Source: Alishewanella metallidurans
GTDB lineage: Bacteria; Pseudomonadota; Gammaproteobacteria; Enterobacterales; Alteromonadaceae
NCBI RefSeq assembly: GCF_036983985.1
Contig: NZ_JALAHQ010000003.1
Location: forward strand, 538,691-602,690
Length of the DNA: 64,000 nt
Direction: 5' to 3'
Shown here: positions 25,833 to 34,143 of the stretch, one piece after another
Layout of the letters: the number at the start of each line of letters is the position of its first letter
Position numbering within the stretch: position 1 is the first letter of the stretch
The notes under the pieces: model-generated
Told to the model about the DNA's origin: nothing
The model's input: only the letters and a program-made list of their open reading frames with translations
Databases searched by the model: none
Translations under genes and position numbers: made by a program

Positions 25833-27392
25833 ATGAGTGATGATTTTTTATTTGCTGACGAGTCTGATTACGTTGAACCTCTGGTGCATGGTAGCTGGAA
25901 AATTCTGATTGTTGATGATGAACCAGAGGTGCATGCCGTTACTAAGCTCGCGTTAAATGATTTTATCTTTCAAGGTAAAAATCTTGAGTTTTATAGTGCT
26001 TATTCTGGCGCAGAAGCAAAAACCTTAATCCAACAACACCCCGATGCCGCTGTTATCCTACTAGATGTAGTAATGGAAACCGATGATGCCGGTTTACTGG
26101 TCGCCAGTTATATTCGCGAACAACTGCGTAACGAGCGGGTAAGAATTATTTTACGCACTGGACAACCTGGCCAAGCCCCCGAACGCCAAGTGATCATTAA
26201 CTACGATATTAACGATTATAAATCTAAAACTGAGTTAACCGCACAGAAACTCTTTACCGTTATTATGTCTAGTTTACGCTCGTACCGCGATATTTTATCA
26301 CTCGAGCAAAGTCGGCAGGGGTTAGAAAAAATTATTACCGCCTCAACCGACTTATTTACTGCGCATTCAATGGAGCAGTTTATTGATGGTGTGTTGCAGC
26401 AACTTACTTCAATATTAGGCTGTGATGAAAACGCGTTATTGGTTAGCTCATCATTAGTTGCCGGTAATATTGCCGGCGATGCGGCCGATCCGCGTAAACT
26501 TATCGTGTTTGCTGGGCAAGGCGAGTTTGAAAGTAAAGAAGGTCAACCGGTACAAGACGTATTAGCGCCAGAGTTGATGGAGGCCTTTGATAAGGCCTTA
26601 CATTCAAAAGGTATTGTCTACCGTGATAACTATTTAGTTGCTTATTGCACCAGTAAGTTTACCCACGGCTCGCTGCTTTATATCTCGGGCTTGCCCGGTG
26701 TTGTTGGCGAAAACCAAAAGCGATTAATCGAGCTATTTTCACAAAACGTGCAAATAGCTTATGAAAATGTGCAGTTGCAGCACGAAATTGAAGATACACA
26801 ACACGAAATTGTTTACCGTTTAAGCGAAGCGGTTGAGCATCGCTCAACTGAAACCGGGAATCATGTTAAACGGGTATCCTATATCTGTTATGATCTGGCC
26901 AAAGCCTATGGCTTAGCGGAAGACGAGGCTGAAAAACTGATGTTTGCCGCTCCGTTACATGATGTCGGTAAAGTGGGTATACCAGACCATATTTTAAATA
27001 AGCCGGCTAAGTTACAGGCTGACGAGTGGGAAGTAATGAAATCCCATGCCAATATCGGCTACGATATTTTAAAAGGGTCAAAACGCAGTATTATTCAGGC
27101 TGGCGCCATTATTGCGCGCGACCACCATGAAAAATGGGATGGTAGCGGGTACCCAGCGGGTAAAAAAGGCACAGATATTCATTTGTATGGCCGTATTGTG
27201 GCCTTAGCCGACGTTTACGATGCACTGCGGCATCGGCGTTGTTATAAAACCGCATGGCCATTAGCGCAAGTGTTAGCACTTATTGACTCAGAATCCGGTA
27301 AGCAATTTGAACCGAAACTGGTTGAAATATTTAAGCAACGAGTCGATAAGCTTGAGGCAATATTGCAAAAATACCCTGATACACAAAAGTAG
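25833..27392 (+). CDS. Response regulator with DUF3369 and HD-GYP domains
   Basis: 519 residues. The receiver domain (about 20-150) has ILIVDDEPEVH and acceptor D78 in VILLDVVMETDD. The stretch LRTGQPGQAPER belongs to the receivers that precede DUF3369. DUF3369 (about 165-310) is GAF-like. The HD-GYP domain has HRSTETGNHV, HDVGKVGIP, HANIGYDIL and HHEKWDGSGYPAG, so all metal-binding residues are intact. It should hydrolyse cyclic di-GMP under phosphorelay control. Its kinase is not adjacent. It sits between prmC and sirB2-kdsA, where E. coli has sirB2-sirB1. Confidence 0.92.
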   Translation: MSDDFLFADESDYVEPLVHGSWKILIVDDEPEVHAVTKLALNDFIFQGKNLEFYSAYSGAEAKTLIQQHPDAAVILLDVVMETDDAGLLVASYIREQLRNERVRIILRTGQPGQAPERQVIINYDINDYKSKTELTAQKLFTVIMSSLRSYRDILSLEQSRQGLEKIITASTDLFTAHSMEQFIDGVLQQLTSILGCDENALLVSSSLVAGNIAGDAADPRKLIVFAGQGEFESKEGQPVQDVLAPELMEAFDKALHSKGIVYRDNYLVAYCTSKFTHGSLLYISGLPGVVGENQKRLIELFSQNVQIAYENVQLQHEIEDTQHEIVYRLSEAVEHRSTETGNHVKRVSYICYDLAKAYGLAEDEAEKLMFAAPLHDVGKVGIPDHILNKPAKLQADEWEVMKSHANIGYDILKGSKRSIIQAGAIIARDHHEKWDGSGYPAGKKGTDIHLYGRIVALADVYDALRHRRCYKTAWPLAQVLALIDSESGKQFEPKLVEIFKQRVDKLEAILQKYPDTQK

Positions 27393-27396
27393 TTTA

Positions 27397-27422
27397 TTGC
27401 CAGCCTATGCTGGCTATTTTTA
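27397..27422 (+). terminator. Weak rho-independent terminator after the HD-GYP gene
   Basis: GCCAGC/GCTGGC stem with a 4-base loop followed by TATTTTTATAAT, just after the stop and just before the sirB2 ribosome site. Confidence 0.5.
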
Positions 27423-27439
27423 TAATAAGGATAAAGTTG

Positions 27440-27820
27440 ATGTACATGGCATTTAAACATTTTCATTTACTGATTGTAGCGATTAGTGTCAGTTTTTTAT
27501 TATTACGTTTTGTTTTAAATTTAAAGCCCGCGGCTATTTTACAAACTAAGTTTTTTAAAATAGCCCCGCACGTTATAGATACAATTTTATTGTTAAGTGC
27601 CGTAATGTTGATGGTAACCCTGCAGCAGTATCCGTTTGTTACGCCTTGGTTAACAGAAAAGCTGCTAGCAGTATTAGCCTATATTGCCTTAGGTGTTATG
27701 GCGTTTAAAGGCCGAACTAAAGCTATTCGCTGGTTATGTTTTTTTGGCGCCTTAGGCTGGTTAGCCTTAGCTATACGAGTAGCAATAACCAAGCAGCCGG
27801 TATTTTTATCTGCTCTGTAA
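27440..27820 (+). CDS. sirB2: SirB2-family membrane protein
   Basis: 126 residues with four hydrophobic helices. The N-terminal FKHFHLLIVAISVSFLLLRF and the central FFKIAPHVIDTILLLSAVML match SirB2, which is named from enteric neighbourhoods near kdsA but has no established biochemical role. ATG 27440 follows AGGA; a second ATG 6 bases later is possible, and the frame upstream is not convincing. It lies 43 bases before kdsA, as in E. coli, although sirB1 is missing. Confidence 0.82.
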   Translation: MYMAFKHFHLLIVAISVSFLLLRFVLNLKPAAILQTKFFKIAPHVIDTILLLSAVMLMVTLQQYPFVTPWLTEKLLAVLAYIALGVMAFKGRTKAIRWLCFFGALGWLALAIRVAITKQPVFLSAL

Positions 27821-27863
27821 TGAGATAATAAGTTAAACGCTTGCAACGGATTAGAGATAAGTT

Positions 27864-28712
27864 ATGACTGTACAAAGTATTCAAGTTGGCGCTATTAATG
27901 TGGGTAACCATTTACCCTTTGTGTTGTTTGGTGGCATGAATGTGCTTGAATCCCGCGATCTGGCAATGCGCATTGCTGAACACTATGTTGAAGTAACCAC
28001 TAAGCTGGGTATTCCTTATATTTTTAAGGCCTCTTTTGATAAGGCTAATCGCTCTTCTGTGCACTCTTATCGTGGCCCAGGTTTAGATGAAGGCTTAAAG
28101 ATTTTTGAAGAAATAAAACGCACCTTTAATGTACCGCTAATTACTGACGTGCATGAGCCATATCAAGCCGCGCCAGTAGCTGAGGTAGTTGATGTTATTC
28201 AATTACCGGCGTTTTTAGCCCGGCAAACCGATTTAGTGGTGGCGATGGCAAAAACCGGTGCGGTAATTAACGTTAAAAAACCACAGTTTTTAGCAGCACA
28301 TGAAATGCGCCATATTATTACTAAATTTAAAGAAGCGGGTAATGATAAGGTTATTTTGTGTGAGCGCGGTAGCAGCTTTGGCTATAACAATTTAGTGGTA
28401 GACATGCTGGGCATGGACGAAATGAAAAACTATGCGCCGGTGATCTTTGATGCGACTCACGCGCTACAAAAACCCGGTGGCCGTGAAAGCTCAGCTGATG
28501 GGCGTCGCGCCCAAGTGGCTCAGTTGTCACGCTCAGGCATGGCGCTGGGCTTAGCCGGTTTGTTTCTTGAAGCGCACCCAGAGCCAAACTTAGCAAAATG
28601 CGATGGCCCTTGTGCACTACCGCTGGCTAAGCTAGAACAGTATTTAATGCAAATGAAAGCCGTAGACGATTTAGTAAAGAGCTTTGCACCGTTAGATACG
28701 GCGGCAAACTAG
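27864..28712 (+). CDS. kdsA: KDO-8-phosphate synthase
   Basis: Condenses PEP and arabinose-5-phosphate to Kdo-8-phosphate for lipopolysaccharide. 282 residues with the conserved FVLFGGMNVLESRDLA, FKASFDKANRSS, LCERGSSFGYNNLVVDM and VIFDATHALQKPGG. A full-length, ordinary member. Confidence 0.96.
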   Translation: MTVQSIQVGAINVGNHLPFVLFGGMNVLESRDLAMRIAEHYVEVTTKLGIPYIFKASFDKANRSSVHSYRGPGLDEGLKIFEEIKRTFNVPLITDVHEPYQAAPVAEVVDVIQLPAFLARQTDLVVAMAKTGAVINVKKPQFLAAHEMRHIITKFKEAGNDKVILCERGSSFGYNNLVVDMLGMDEMKNYAPVIFDATHALQKPGGRESSADGRRAQVAQLSRSGMALGLAGLFLEAHPEPNLAKCDGPCALPLAKLEQYLMQMKAVDDLVKSFAPLDTAAN

Positions 28713-28731
28713 GCTTTAGGTTTTGGCTAAA

Positions 28732-29424
28732 CTAATCTTCTATTAAATTAAGGTGCGGCTTACCGACAATATAAGCGCGCCTAAACTCATTAAAGTACTG
28801 CTGTAATGCCGCTGCGGCGGCATTATCTTCAGCTAATGTTAATATTGCTATTGCCACTTCTGCGGTACACAACTGATGCAAGTGCGCGGCCTCGCGTAAC
28901 TGATAAGTTGAGGCCTGCTCAGGCTGAATGCCTAACACCGGTAACTTAGCCAAATAGGCACTTTTAAACATCTTTTTCGCCTCGCGCCAGGTGCCATCAA
29001 GCATAACAAATAGCGGTGTTTTTCCGTCTCTAATGCTGTCTAATTCAAGCGGCGAGTTTATACAGCGCTCAGCGTCTGCATATTGCTGTGGAAATACCAC
29101 AATTGGTGCATAGCGGCTATCGTTTAACAGCGCCAACATTGCGGCATTGGGGCAGGTTCTGTCCCAAACAAAGGCATGGTTGTCAGGTATAACATCGGCA
29201 ATAATGCGGCCGGTATTGCTGGGTTTATAGCATTCGCCGGTGTACATAATAAAACAAAAGGCACTGTCACTTTTTACCTGTGGCTTGGCGGCACAAATGC
29301 AGTCGGTTAATGGTAATAAACATAATTCACAGCGTTTAACCTTACTACCACGAGCGTTAAATACGCGAGTGGCTTTGGCCAGCTGCTCTGAGCGTAAAGC
29401 TAAAACCGAATTAACGTGTAACAT
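28732..29424 (-). CDS. DTW-domain tRNA aminocarboxypropyltransferase (TapT/YfiP-like)
   Basis: 230 residues with a Cys cluster RCELCLLPLTDCIC, probably zinc-binding, and the DTW signature in LDGTWREAKKMF. The SPOUT-like core is also visible (PNTGRI-type S-N-T-G-R). Members of this family transfer the aminocarboxypropyl group from SAM to uridine in tRNA, with E. coli TapT acting at U47. The particular uridine modified here is inferred. Divergent from the pseudouridine synthase gene, with GGAG before the ATG. Confidence 0.85.
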   Translation of the reverse strand: MLHVNSVLALRSEQLAKATRVFNARGSKVKRCELCLLPLTDCICAAKPQVKSDSAFCFIMYTGECYKPSNTGRIIADVIPDNHAFVWDRTCPNAAMLALLNDSRYAPIVVFPQQYADAERCINSPLELDSIRDGKTPLFVMLDGTWREAKKMFKSAYLAKLPVLGIQPEQASTYQLREAAHLHQLCTAEVAIAILTLAEDNAAAAALQQYFNEFRRAYIVGKPHLNLIED

Positions 29425-29540
29425 GCAATCTCCAAGCGCTGGCGCAACTGCAGCTACAACTAAGCTACCGCCTTTTATGGGCGGCTATTGTAACGACTTT
29501 TATGCTACACTGCGCGGCAATTTTATGATGGAAACCTACT

Positions 29541-30443
29541 GTGTCTATAGCGACAAACGCCTCAGAAATTACCCTGCCCGCGGTAAATAACGGTTGGCAT
29601 AGCGTACTGCAGTTTCTGTGTAGCCAGTTTCCTTATATACCAGAGGCAGTTTGGCGAGCGCGCATAAACAGCGGCAAGGTGCATTGGTTTAATGGCGAGG
29701 CCATTACTGAGCACACGCCTTTTACGCCTAGCAAACGGTTATGTTACTACCGAGAAGTAATTACCGAACCGGTTATTCCGTTTGCGCATCATATTCTGTA
29801 TCAAGATCAGCATATTTTAATTGTCGATAAACCGCACTTTTTGCCCGTTACCCCAGGTGGCGACTATGTTAATGAGTGCTTGCTTGCCAGGTTGCAACAG
29901 CAGTTGGGCTTAGCTGATCTGGTACCAGCGCATCGTTTAGACCGCGAAACCGCAGGCTTAGTCTTATTTTCGCTTAACATGGAAAGCCGAGCGGCTTACT
30001 GCCAGCTATTTAGTAACGGCCAAATATATAAGCAGTATCAGGCTACAGCCGCGCTAACTACACTAGCGCAACAAGCAGAGTTGCCGCTTAACTGGCATAT
30101 TGAAAATCGTATTGAAAAAAGCCAACCGCGCTTTATTAATGCGATAGTACCAGGCAAGGTAAATGCGGTATCTGATATAGAGCTAATGGTTAAAAAGGGC
30201 GAGCTAGGTTTATTTCAACTTAACCCGCACACCGGTAAAACCCATCAATTACGTTTGCATATGCAAAGCCTTGGCATGCCCATTTTGTATGATAAATATT
30301 ACCCAGTGCTGCAGCCTAAAACCGAATTGCAATTTGACCAGCCACTGCAGCTATTGGCAAAAACACTGAGTTTTATTGACCCAATATCAAATGCAAAGCA
30401 AAGCTTTAGCAGTAAGCAAGTGCTTACCTCTTGGTGTAGCTAG
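29541..30443 (+). CDS. RluA-family pseudouridine synthase
   Basis: 300 residues. An S4-like N-terminal segment (about 19-55, PEAVWRARINSGKVHWFNG) is followed by the catalytic domain with ILYQDQHILIVDKPHFLPV and HRLDRETAG, giving catalytic D134. It ends with NPHTGKTHQLRLHM. Start GTG at 29541 after a GGAA. It belongs to the broad RluA/RluC/RluD class, but the RNA site cannot be told from sequence. Its stop overlaps the yaiI stop by four bases in convergent orientation. Confidence 0.88.
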   Translation: MSIATNASEITLPAVNNGWHSVLQFLCSQFPYIPEAVWRARINSGKVHWFNGEAITEHTPFTPSKRLCYYREVITEPVIPFAHHILYQDQHILIVDKPHFLPVTPGGDYVNECLLARLQQQLGLADLVPAHRLDRETAGLVLFSLNMESRAAYCQLFSNGQIYKQYQATAALTTLAQQAELPLNWHIENRIEKSQPRFINAIVPGKVNAVSDIELMVKKGELGLFQLNPHTGKTHQLRLHMQSLGMPILYDKYYPVLQPKTELQFDQPLQLLAKTLSFIDPISNAKQSFSSKQVLTSWCS

Positions 30444-30892
30444 CCGGGCTTGTGTTGTTGCAGTAATTTATCTAATTGATTAGCAAAAGCTTGCCGATCG
30501 CTTTGGTTTAATGGCGGTGGCCCGCCGGTGTGTATGCCGCTGCCGCGCAGGGTGTCCATAAAGTCGCGCATGGTTAATTTTTGTTTAATGGTCTCAGTGC
30601 TGTATAGCTCGCCGCGCGGGTTTAACGCATGGCCACCTTTGGCGAGTACATCAGCGGCTAGTGGAATATCGGCGGTAATAACTAAGTCACCTACCTCACA
30701 GCGGCGAACAATTTCGTTATCGGCCTCATCAAAGCCATGTGATACTTGTAGCGCAGAAATAAAGCGCGAAGGTGGCACTTTAATAAGCTGATTAGCCACT
30801 AAAATGGTTTGAATTTGTTTGCGCTCGGCGGCACGAAACATAATGTCTTTAATTACGACAGGGCAAGCATCCGCATCGACGTAAATTTTCAT
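30440..30892 (-). CDS. yaiI: YaiI/YqxD family protein (DUF188, PIN-like)
   Basis: 150 residues. The protein starts MKIYVDADACPVVIKDI and has the family block LVITADIPLAADVLAKGGHALNPRG near the middle. The acidic residues D6, D8 and D80-region resemble a PIN-like nuclease centre, but no activity is established. The frame continues upstream to 31000, inside aceK, and is rejected. ATG 30892 lies 2 bases after the aceK stop, so the two are probably co-translated. Confidence 0.9.
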   Translation of the reverse strand: MKIYVDADACPVVIKDIMFRAAERKQIQTILVANQLIKVPPSRFISALQVSHGFDEADNEIVRRCEVGDLVITADIPLAADVLAKGGHALNPRGELYSTETIKQKLTMRDFMDTLRGSGIHTGGPPPLNQSDRQAFANQLDKLLQQHKPG

Positions 30893-30894
30893 AG

Positions 30895-32634
30895 TTAACC
30901 TTGTGTTTCGTTGTAATGATGATAAAAGCGGATCTTGTCGGGATAAGGAAAAATGTCTTCTACCACACCGCTGCGAATATTGTGTTGTTTTTCGCGCCAA
31001 TAAGCCGCGTCTAATAGCTCTGGGTGCTTGCTAAACAGCAACTGTTTAATTTGTGGTTGTGGCGTCACAAAGGTGGCCATTTGCTCTGGAAATACATCAC
31101 CCGGTGCCGCGCAAATAATGCCTTCGGCAAATAGTGCATCTTCATAGTTATCGGTTTTGGGAAAGCGTCTGAAGTTTACATCTAGCATATATTGTACTTC
31201 GTCGTAGTCATAAAATACCACGCGCTTATGCCGCGTTACGCCAAAGTTTTTTAATAGCATGTCACCGGGAAATATATTGGCGCCTATCATCTCTTTAATC
31301 GCTTTGCCGTAGTCGTCCATAATGTGGGTTTTTTCTTCTAAAGATGCCTGTTCTAGGTATAAGTTAAGCGGGATCATCCGCCGCTCTATGTATAGGTGTT
31401 TAATAATAACTAAGTCGTCTTCTATGCACATTGATTCGGCAATAGTCTGCTGTAGTTCCGCTAATAGCTCTGGCGAAAAACGGTTTTTCGGTAGGGCGAC
31501 ATAAGAGTATTCCAGGGTGTCGGCCATACGGCCAACCCGGTCATGTTTTTTCACTAACAAATAACGGGCTTTTACCGTTTCGCGACCAAATTCTTTACTG
31601 GGTGCAAACTTGTCGCGAATAACCTTAAATACATACGGAAATGAGGGCAGGGTAAACACCATCATTACCATGCCGCGCACGCCAGGTGCAGCCAAAAACT
31701 GATCATTACTGCTATGTAAATGGCTAAGCAGCTCACGATAGAACTCAGTTTTACCTTGTTTATGTAAACCGATAGAAGCGTAAAGCTCGGCTAAGGTTTT
31801 ATGTGGTAGCAGCTCGCGTAAAAAATGCACTAATGCTGATGGCACCTGTGTTGCTACCATAAAGTACGCGCGTGAAAAACCAAATATAATGGTCATCTGC
31901 TTAGCATCGGTTACTAAGGTATCAATAAATAAGCCTGCACCTTCGCGGTGTAGTACCGGGATAATAAAGGGTTGTTGGCCATTAGGTGTTACGGCACGGC
32001 CAACAATATAAGCGGCTTTATTGCGATAAAACACCGATTTTAAAATATCAAAACGAATTTGATATACCGGCTGCTCGCCATGTGCTGACTGCGTAACAAA
32101 GCTTTTCACTATTAAGCGGATATCTCGGTCAAGGTTAATAAAGGGCGTAATAAAACCAAAGCTAGCAACGATATTGCGCAGCGTTTGTTTTAAGCCATCT
32201 TGTGATGGGAAATAACTGTCGTATACCGATGCTATCGGTGCCGGTAAATGTTGCTTGCTGAGGGTGGACTCAACAAAAATGTTTTGATTATGAAAGTACT
32301 TGCGTTCAAACAGCTGACAAAAAACCGAGTTATAAAAGGTTTCAGCTAATTCCGCTTGCGGATGAAAGGCTAAAAACTCGATGTAATGCTGCTTAACTTG
32401 CTGCCATAGCGTTTCATTTAAACATTGTGAGGGTAATGCTGTAGCAAGCTGAGCAATGGCTTCAATAACGCGTTGATCGTAAAACGAGATCCGCTCGGAA
32501 CTGTCTTGCTGAAATGCGCGCCAGTCGGCCAGCTCAAACCGCTGTTTAGCTTTAGCGGTTATGGCTTGAAATAAATTAAAATGCCGACGAAAGCCTTTAA
32601 GAATAATTTCAGCTATTTGTTTTGCTTGGCTCAT
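30895..32634 (-). CDS. aceK: Isocitrate dehydrogenase kinase/phosphatase
   Basis: Bifunctional enzyme that phosphorylates and dephosphorylates isocitrate dehydrogenase to split flux between the TCA cycle and glyoxylate shunt. 579 residues, the size of the E. coli protein. The ATP-binding stretch MVMMVFTLPSFPYVFKVIRDKF and the catalytic VVFYDYDEVQYML are present. In enterics aceK follows aceBA; here it stands 87 bases after gltD and overlaps no ace gene. Confidence 0.96.
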   Translation of the reverse strand: MSQAKQIAEIILKGFRRHFNLFQAITAKAKQRFELADWRAFQQDSSERISFYDQRVIEAIAQLATALPSQCLNETLWQQVKQHYIEFLAFHPQAELAETFYNSVFCQLFERKYFHNQNIFVESTLSKQHLPAPIASVYDSYFPSQDGLKQTLRNIVASFGFITPFINLDRDIRLIVKSFVTQSAHGEQPVYQIRFDILKSVFYRNKAAYIVGRAVTPNGQQPFIIPVLHREGAGLFIDTLVTDAKQMTIIFGFSRAYFMVATQVPSALVHFLRELLPHKTLAELYASIGLHKQGKTEFYRELLSHLHSSNDQFLAAPGVRGMVMMVFTLPSFPYVFKVIRDKFAPSKEFGRETVKARYLLVKKHDRVGRMADTLEYSYVALPKNRFSPELLAELQQTIAESMCIEDDLVIIKHLYIERRMIPLNLYLEQASLEEKTHIMDDYGKAIKEMIGANIFPGDMLLKNFGVTRHKRVVFYDYDEVQYMLDVNFRRFPKTDNYEDALFAEGIICAAPGDVFPEQMATFVTPQPQIKQLLFSKHPELLDAAYWREKQHNIRSGVVEDIFPYPDKIRFYHHYNETQG

Positions 32635-32721
32635 TCCGTCTAGACATCCTGTGTGTTTCTACTCGTTAACAGACTGCAGCTATAGTAGAGTTTTAGCTTC
32701 GGTAAAACCTAATTATTTTGG

Positions 32722-34134
32722 TTAAACCTGTAAGTAATCTAAGATCCCCTCTGCGGCTTTACGTCCTTGGGCAATAGCAGTAACCACTAAATCAGAACCT
32801 AATACCATGTCCCCACCAGCGAAAATTTTCTGCTGGTTGGTTTGCATCGCATAGGTGCTTTTTTCGTTAGCGATAACGCAGCCTTTGCTATCTAGCTCAA
32901 CACCTAAATCAATTAACCACTGCGGTGGGCTAGGCGCAAAGCCAAACGCAATAATTACTGCATCAGCAGCGAGTATTTGTTCTGAACCAGTCACTGGTTG
33001 TGGGCTGCGTCTACCTTTACTATCTGCTTTACCCAATGCGGTGGTTATTACTTTTACGCCGCATACTTGGCCGTGGTCATTAAGCTCTATGCCTAAGGGT
33101 TGTAAATTAAATAAAAACGTTACGCCTTCTTCGCGGGCATTTTGTACTTCTTTACGTGAACCTGGCATATTGGCTTCGTCACGCCGATAAGCACAACTAA
33201 CTTGTTTTGCCCCTTGCCGAATGGCGGTGCGCACACAGTCCATTGCGGTATCACCGCCACCGAGCACGACGACGGTTTTGTTAGCTAAATTAATATAGTC
33301 ATGCCCAGTTTGCCAACCCATTAGCTGGTTAATATTGCCAATTAAAAATGGTAAAGCTTCATATACGCCGTTGGCTTGCTCATTGATCAGGGCGCCTCGC
33401 ATTGGTGTATAGGTGCCCAAAGCTAAAAATACCGCATCGTATTCAGCTAGTAAACTATCGAAGTTTACATCAATACCAACGTGGGTATTTAAGCGAAACT
33501 CTATGCCCATTTCGCTAAAAATACTGCGGCGTAATGTTAGTACTTGTTTTTCTAACTTAAATGGCGGTATACCAAAAGTAAGTAAGCCGCCTATTTCTGG
33601 ATAGCGGTCAAATACCACGGGCGTTACGCCATTGCGAATTAACACGTCGGCACAGGCTAAGCCGGCAGGGCCCGCACCAATTACCGCAACGCGGTGCTGC
33701 GTTTTAATTACGGCAGATAAATCTGGTCGCCAGCCCATTTCAAAGGCCTTGTCGGTAATGTATTTTTCGATACTGCCTATAGTTACAGCGCCAAAACCTT
33801 CATCTAGGGTACAAGCACCTTCGCATAGGCGATCTTGTGGGCAAACTCTGCCACATACCTCTGGTAAGCTATTGGTTTTATGTGCTAGTTCGGCGGCTTC
33901 AATAATCTTGCCTTCGTTAGCCAGCTTTAGCCATTGAGGAATATAATTGTGTACTGGGCATTTCCATTCGCAATATGGGTTACCACAATCTAGGCAGCGA
34001 TCGGCTTGGCCTGCTACCTGAGTGCTGGTCATGGGTTGGTAAATTTCGACGAACTCAATAGTGCGTTCGCTGTGTGAGCGTTTTGGCGGATCAATCCGTT
34101 TTACGTCGATAAACTGGTATACATTTTGTGCCAT
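32722..34134 (-). CDS. gltD: Glutamate synthase (NADPH), small subunit
   Basis: 470 residues. Two N-terminal cysteine clusters for 4Fe-4S centres (CLDCGNPYCEWKCP and CGRVCPQDRLCEGAC) are followed by FAD and NADPH Rossmann motifs (VIGAGPAGLACAD and VVLGGGDTAMDCV). It supplies electrons from NADPH to GltB. It lies 9 bases after gltB in the same direction. Confidence 0.96.
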   Translation of the reverse strand: MAQNVYQFIDVKRIDPPKRSHSERTIEFVEIYQPMTSTQVAGQADRCLDCGNPYCEWKCPVHNYIPQWLKLANEGKIIEAAELAHKTNSLPEVCGRVCPQDRLCEGACTLDEGFGAVTIGSIEKYITDKAFEMGWRPDLSAVIKTQHRVAVIGAGPAGLACADVLIRNGVTPVVFDRYPEIGGLLTFGIPPFKLEKQVLTLRRSIFSEMGIEFRLNTHVGIDVNFDSLLAEYDAVFLALGTYTPMRGALINEQANGVYEALPFLIGNINQLMGWQTGHDYINLANKTVVVLGGGDTAMDCVRTAIRQGAKQVSCAYRRDEANMPGSRKEVQNAREEGVTFLFNLQPLGIELNDHGQVCGVKVITTALGKADSKGRRSPQPVTGSEQILAADAVIIAFGFAPSPPQWLIDLGVELDSKGCVIANEKSTYAMQTNQQKIFAGGDMVLGSDLVVTAIAQGRKAAEGILDYLQV

Positions 34135-34143
34135 TACGCCTCC

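Noticed and set aside
30893..31000. 36-codon upstream extension of yaiI
   Set aside because: It lies wholly inside the aceK 3' end, and the family start MKIYVDADACP is at 30892.
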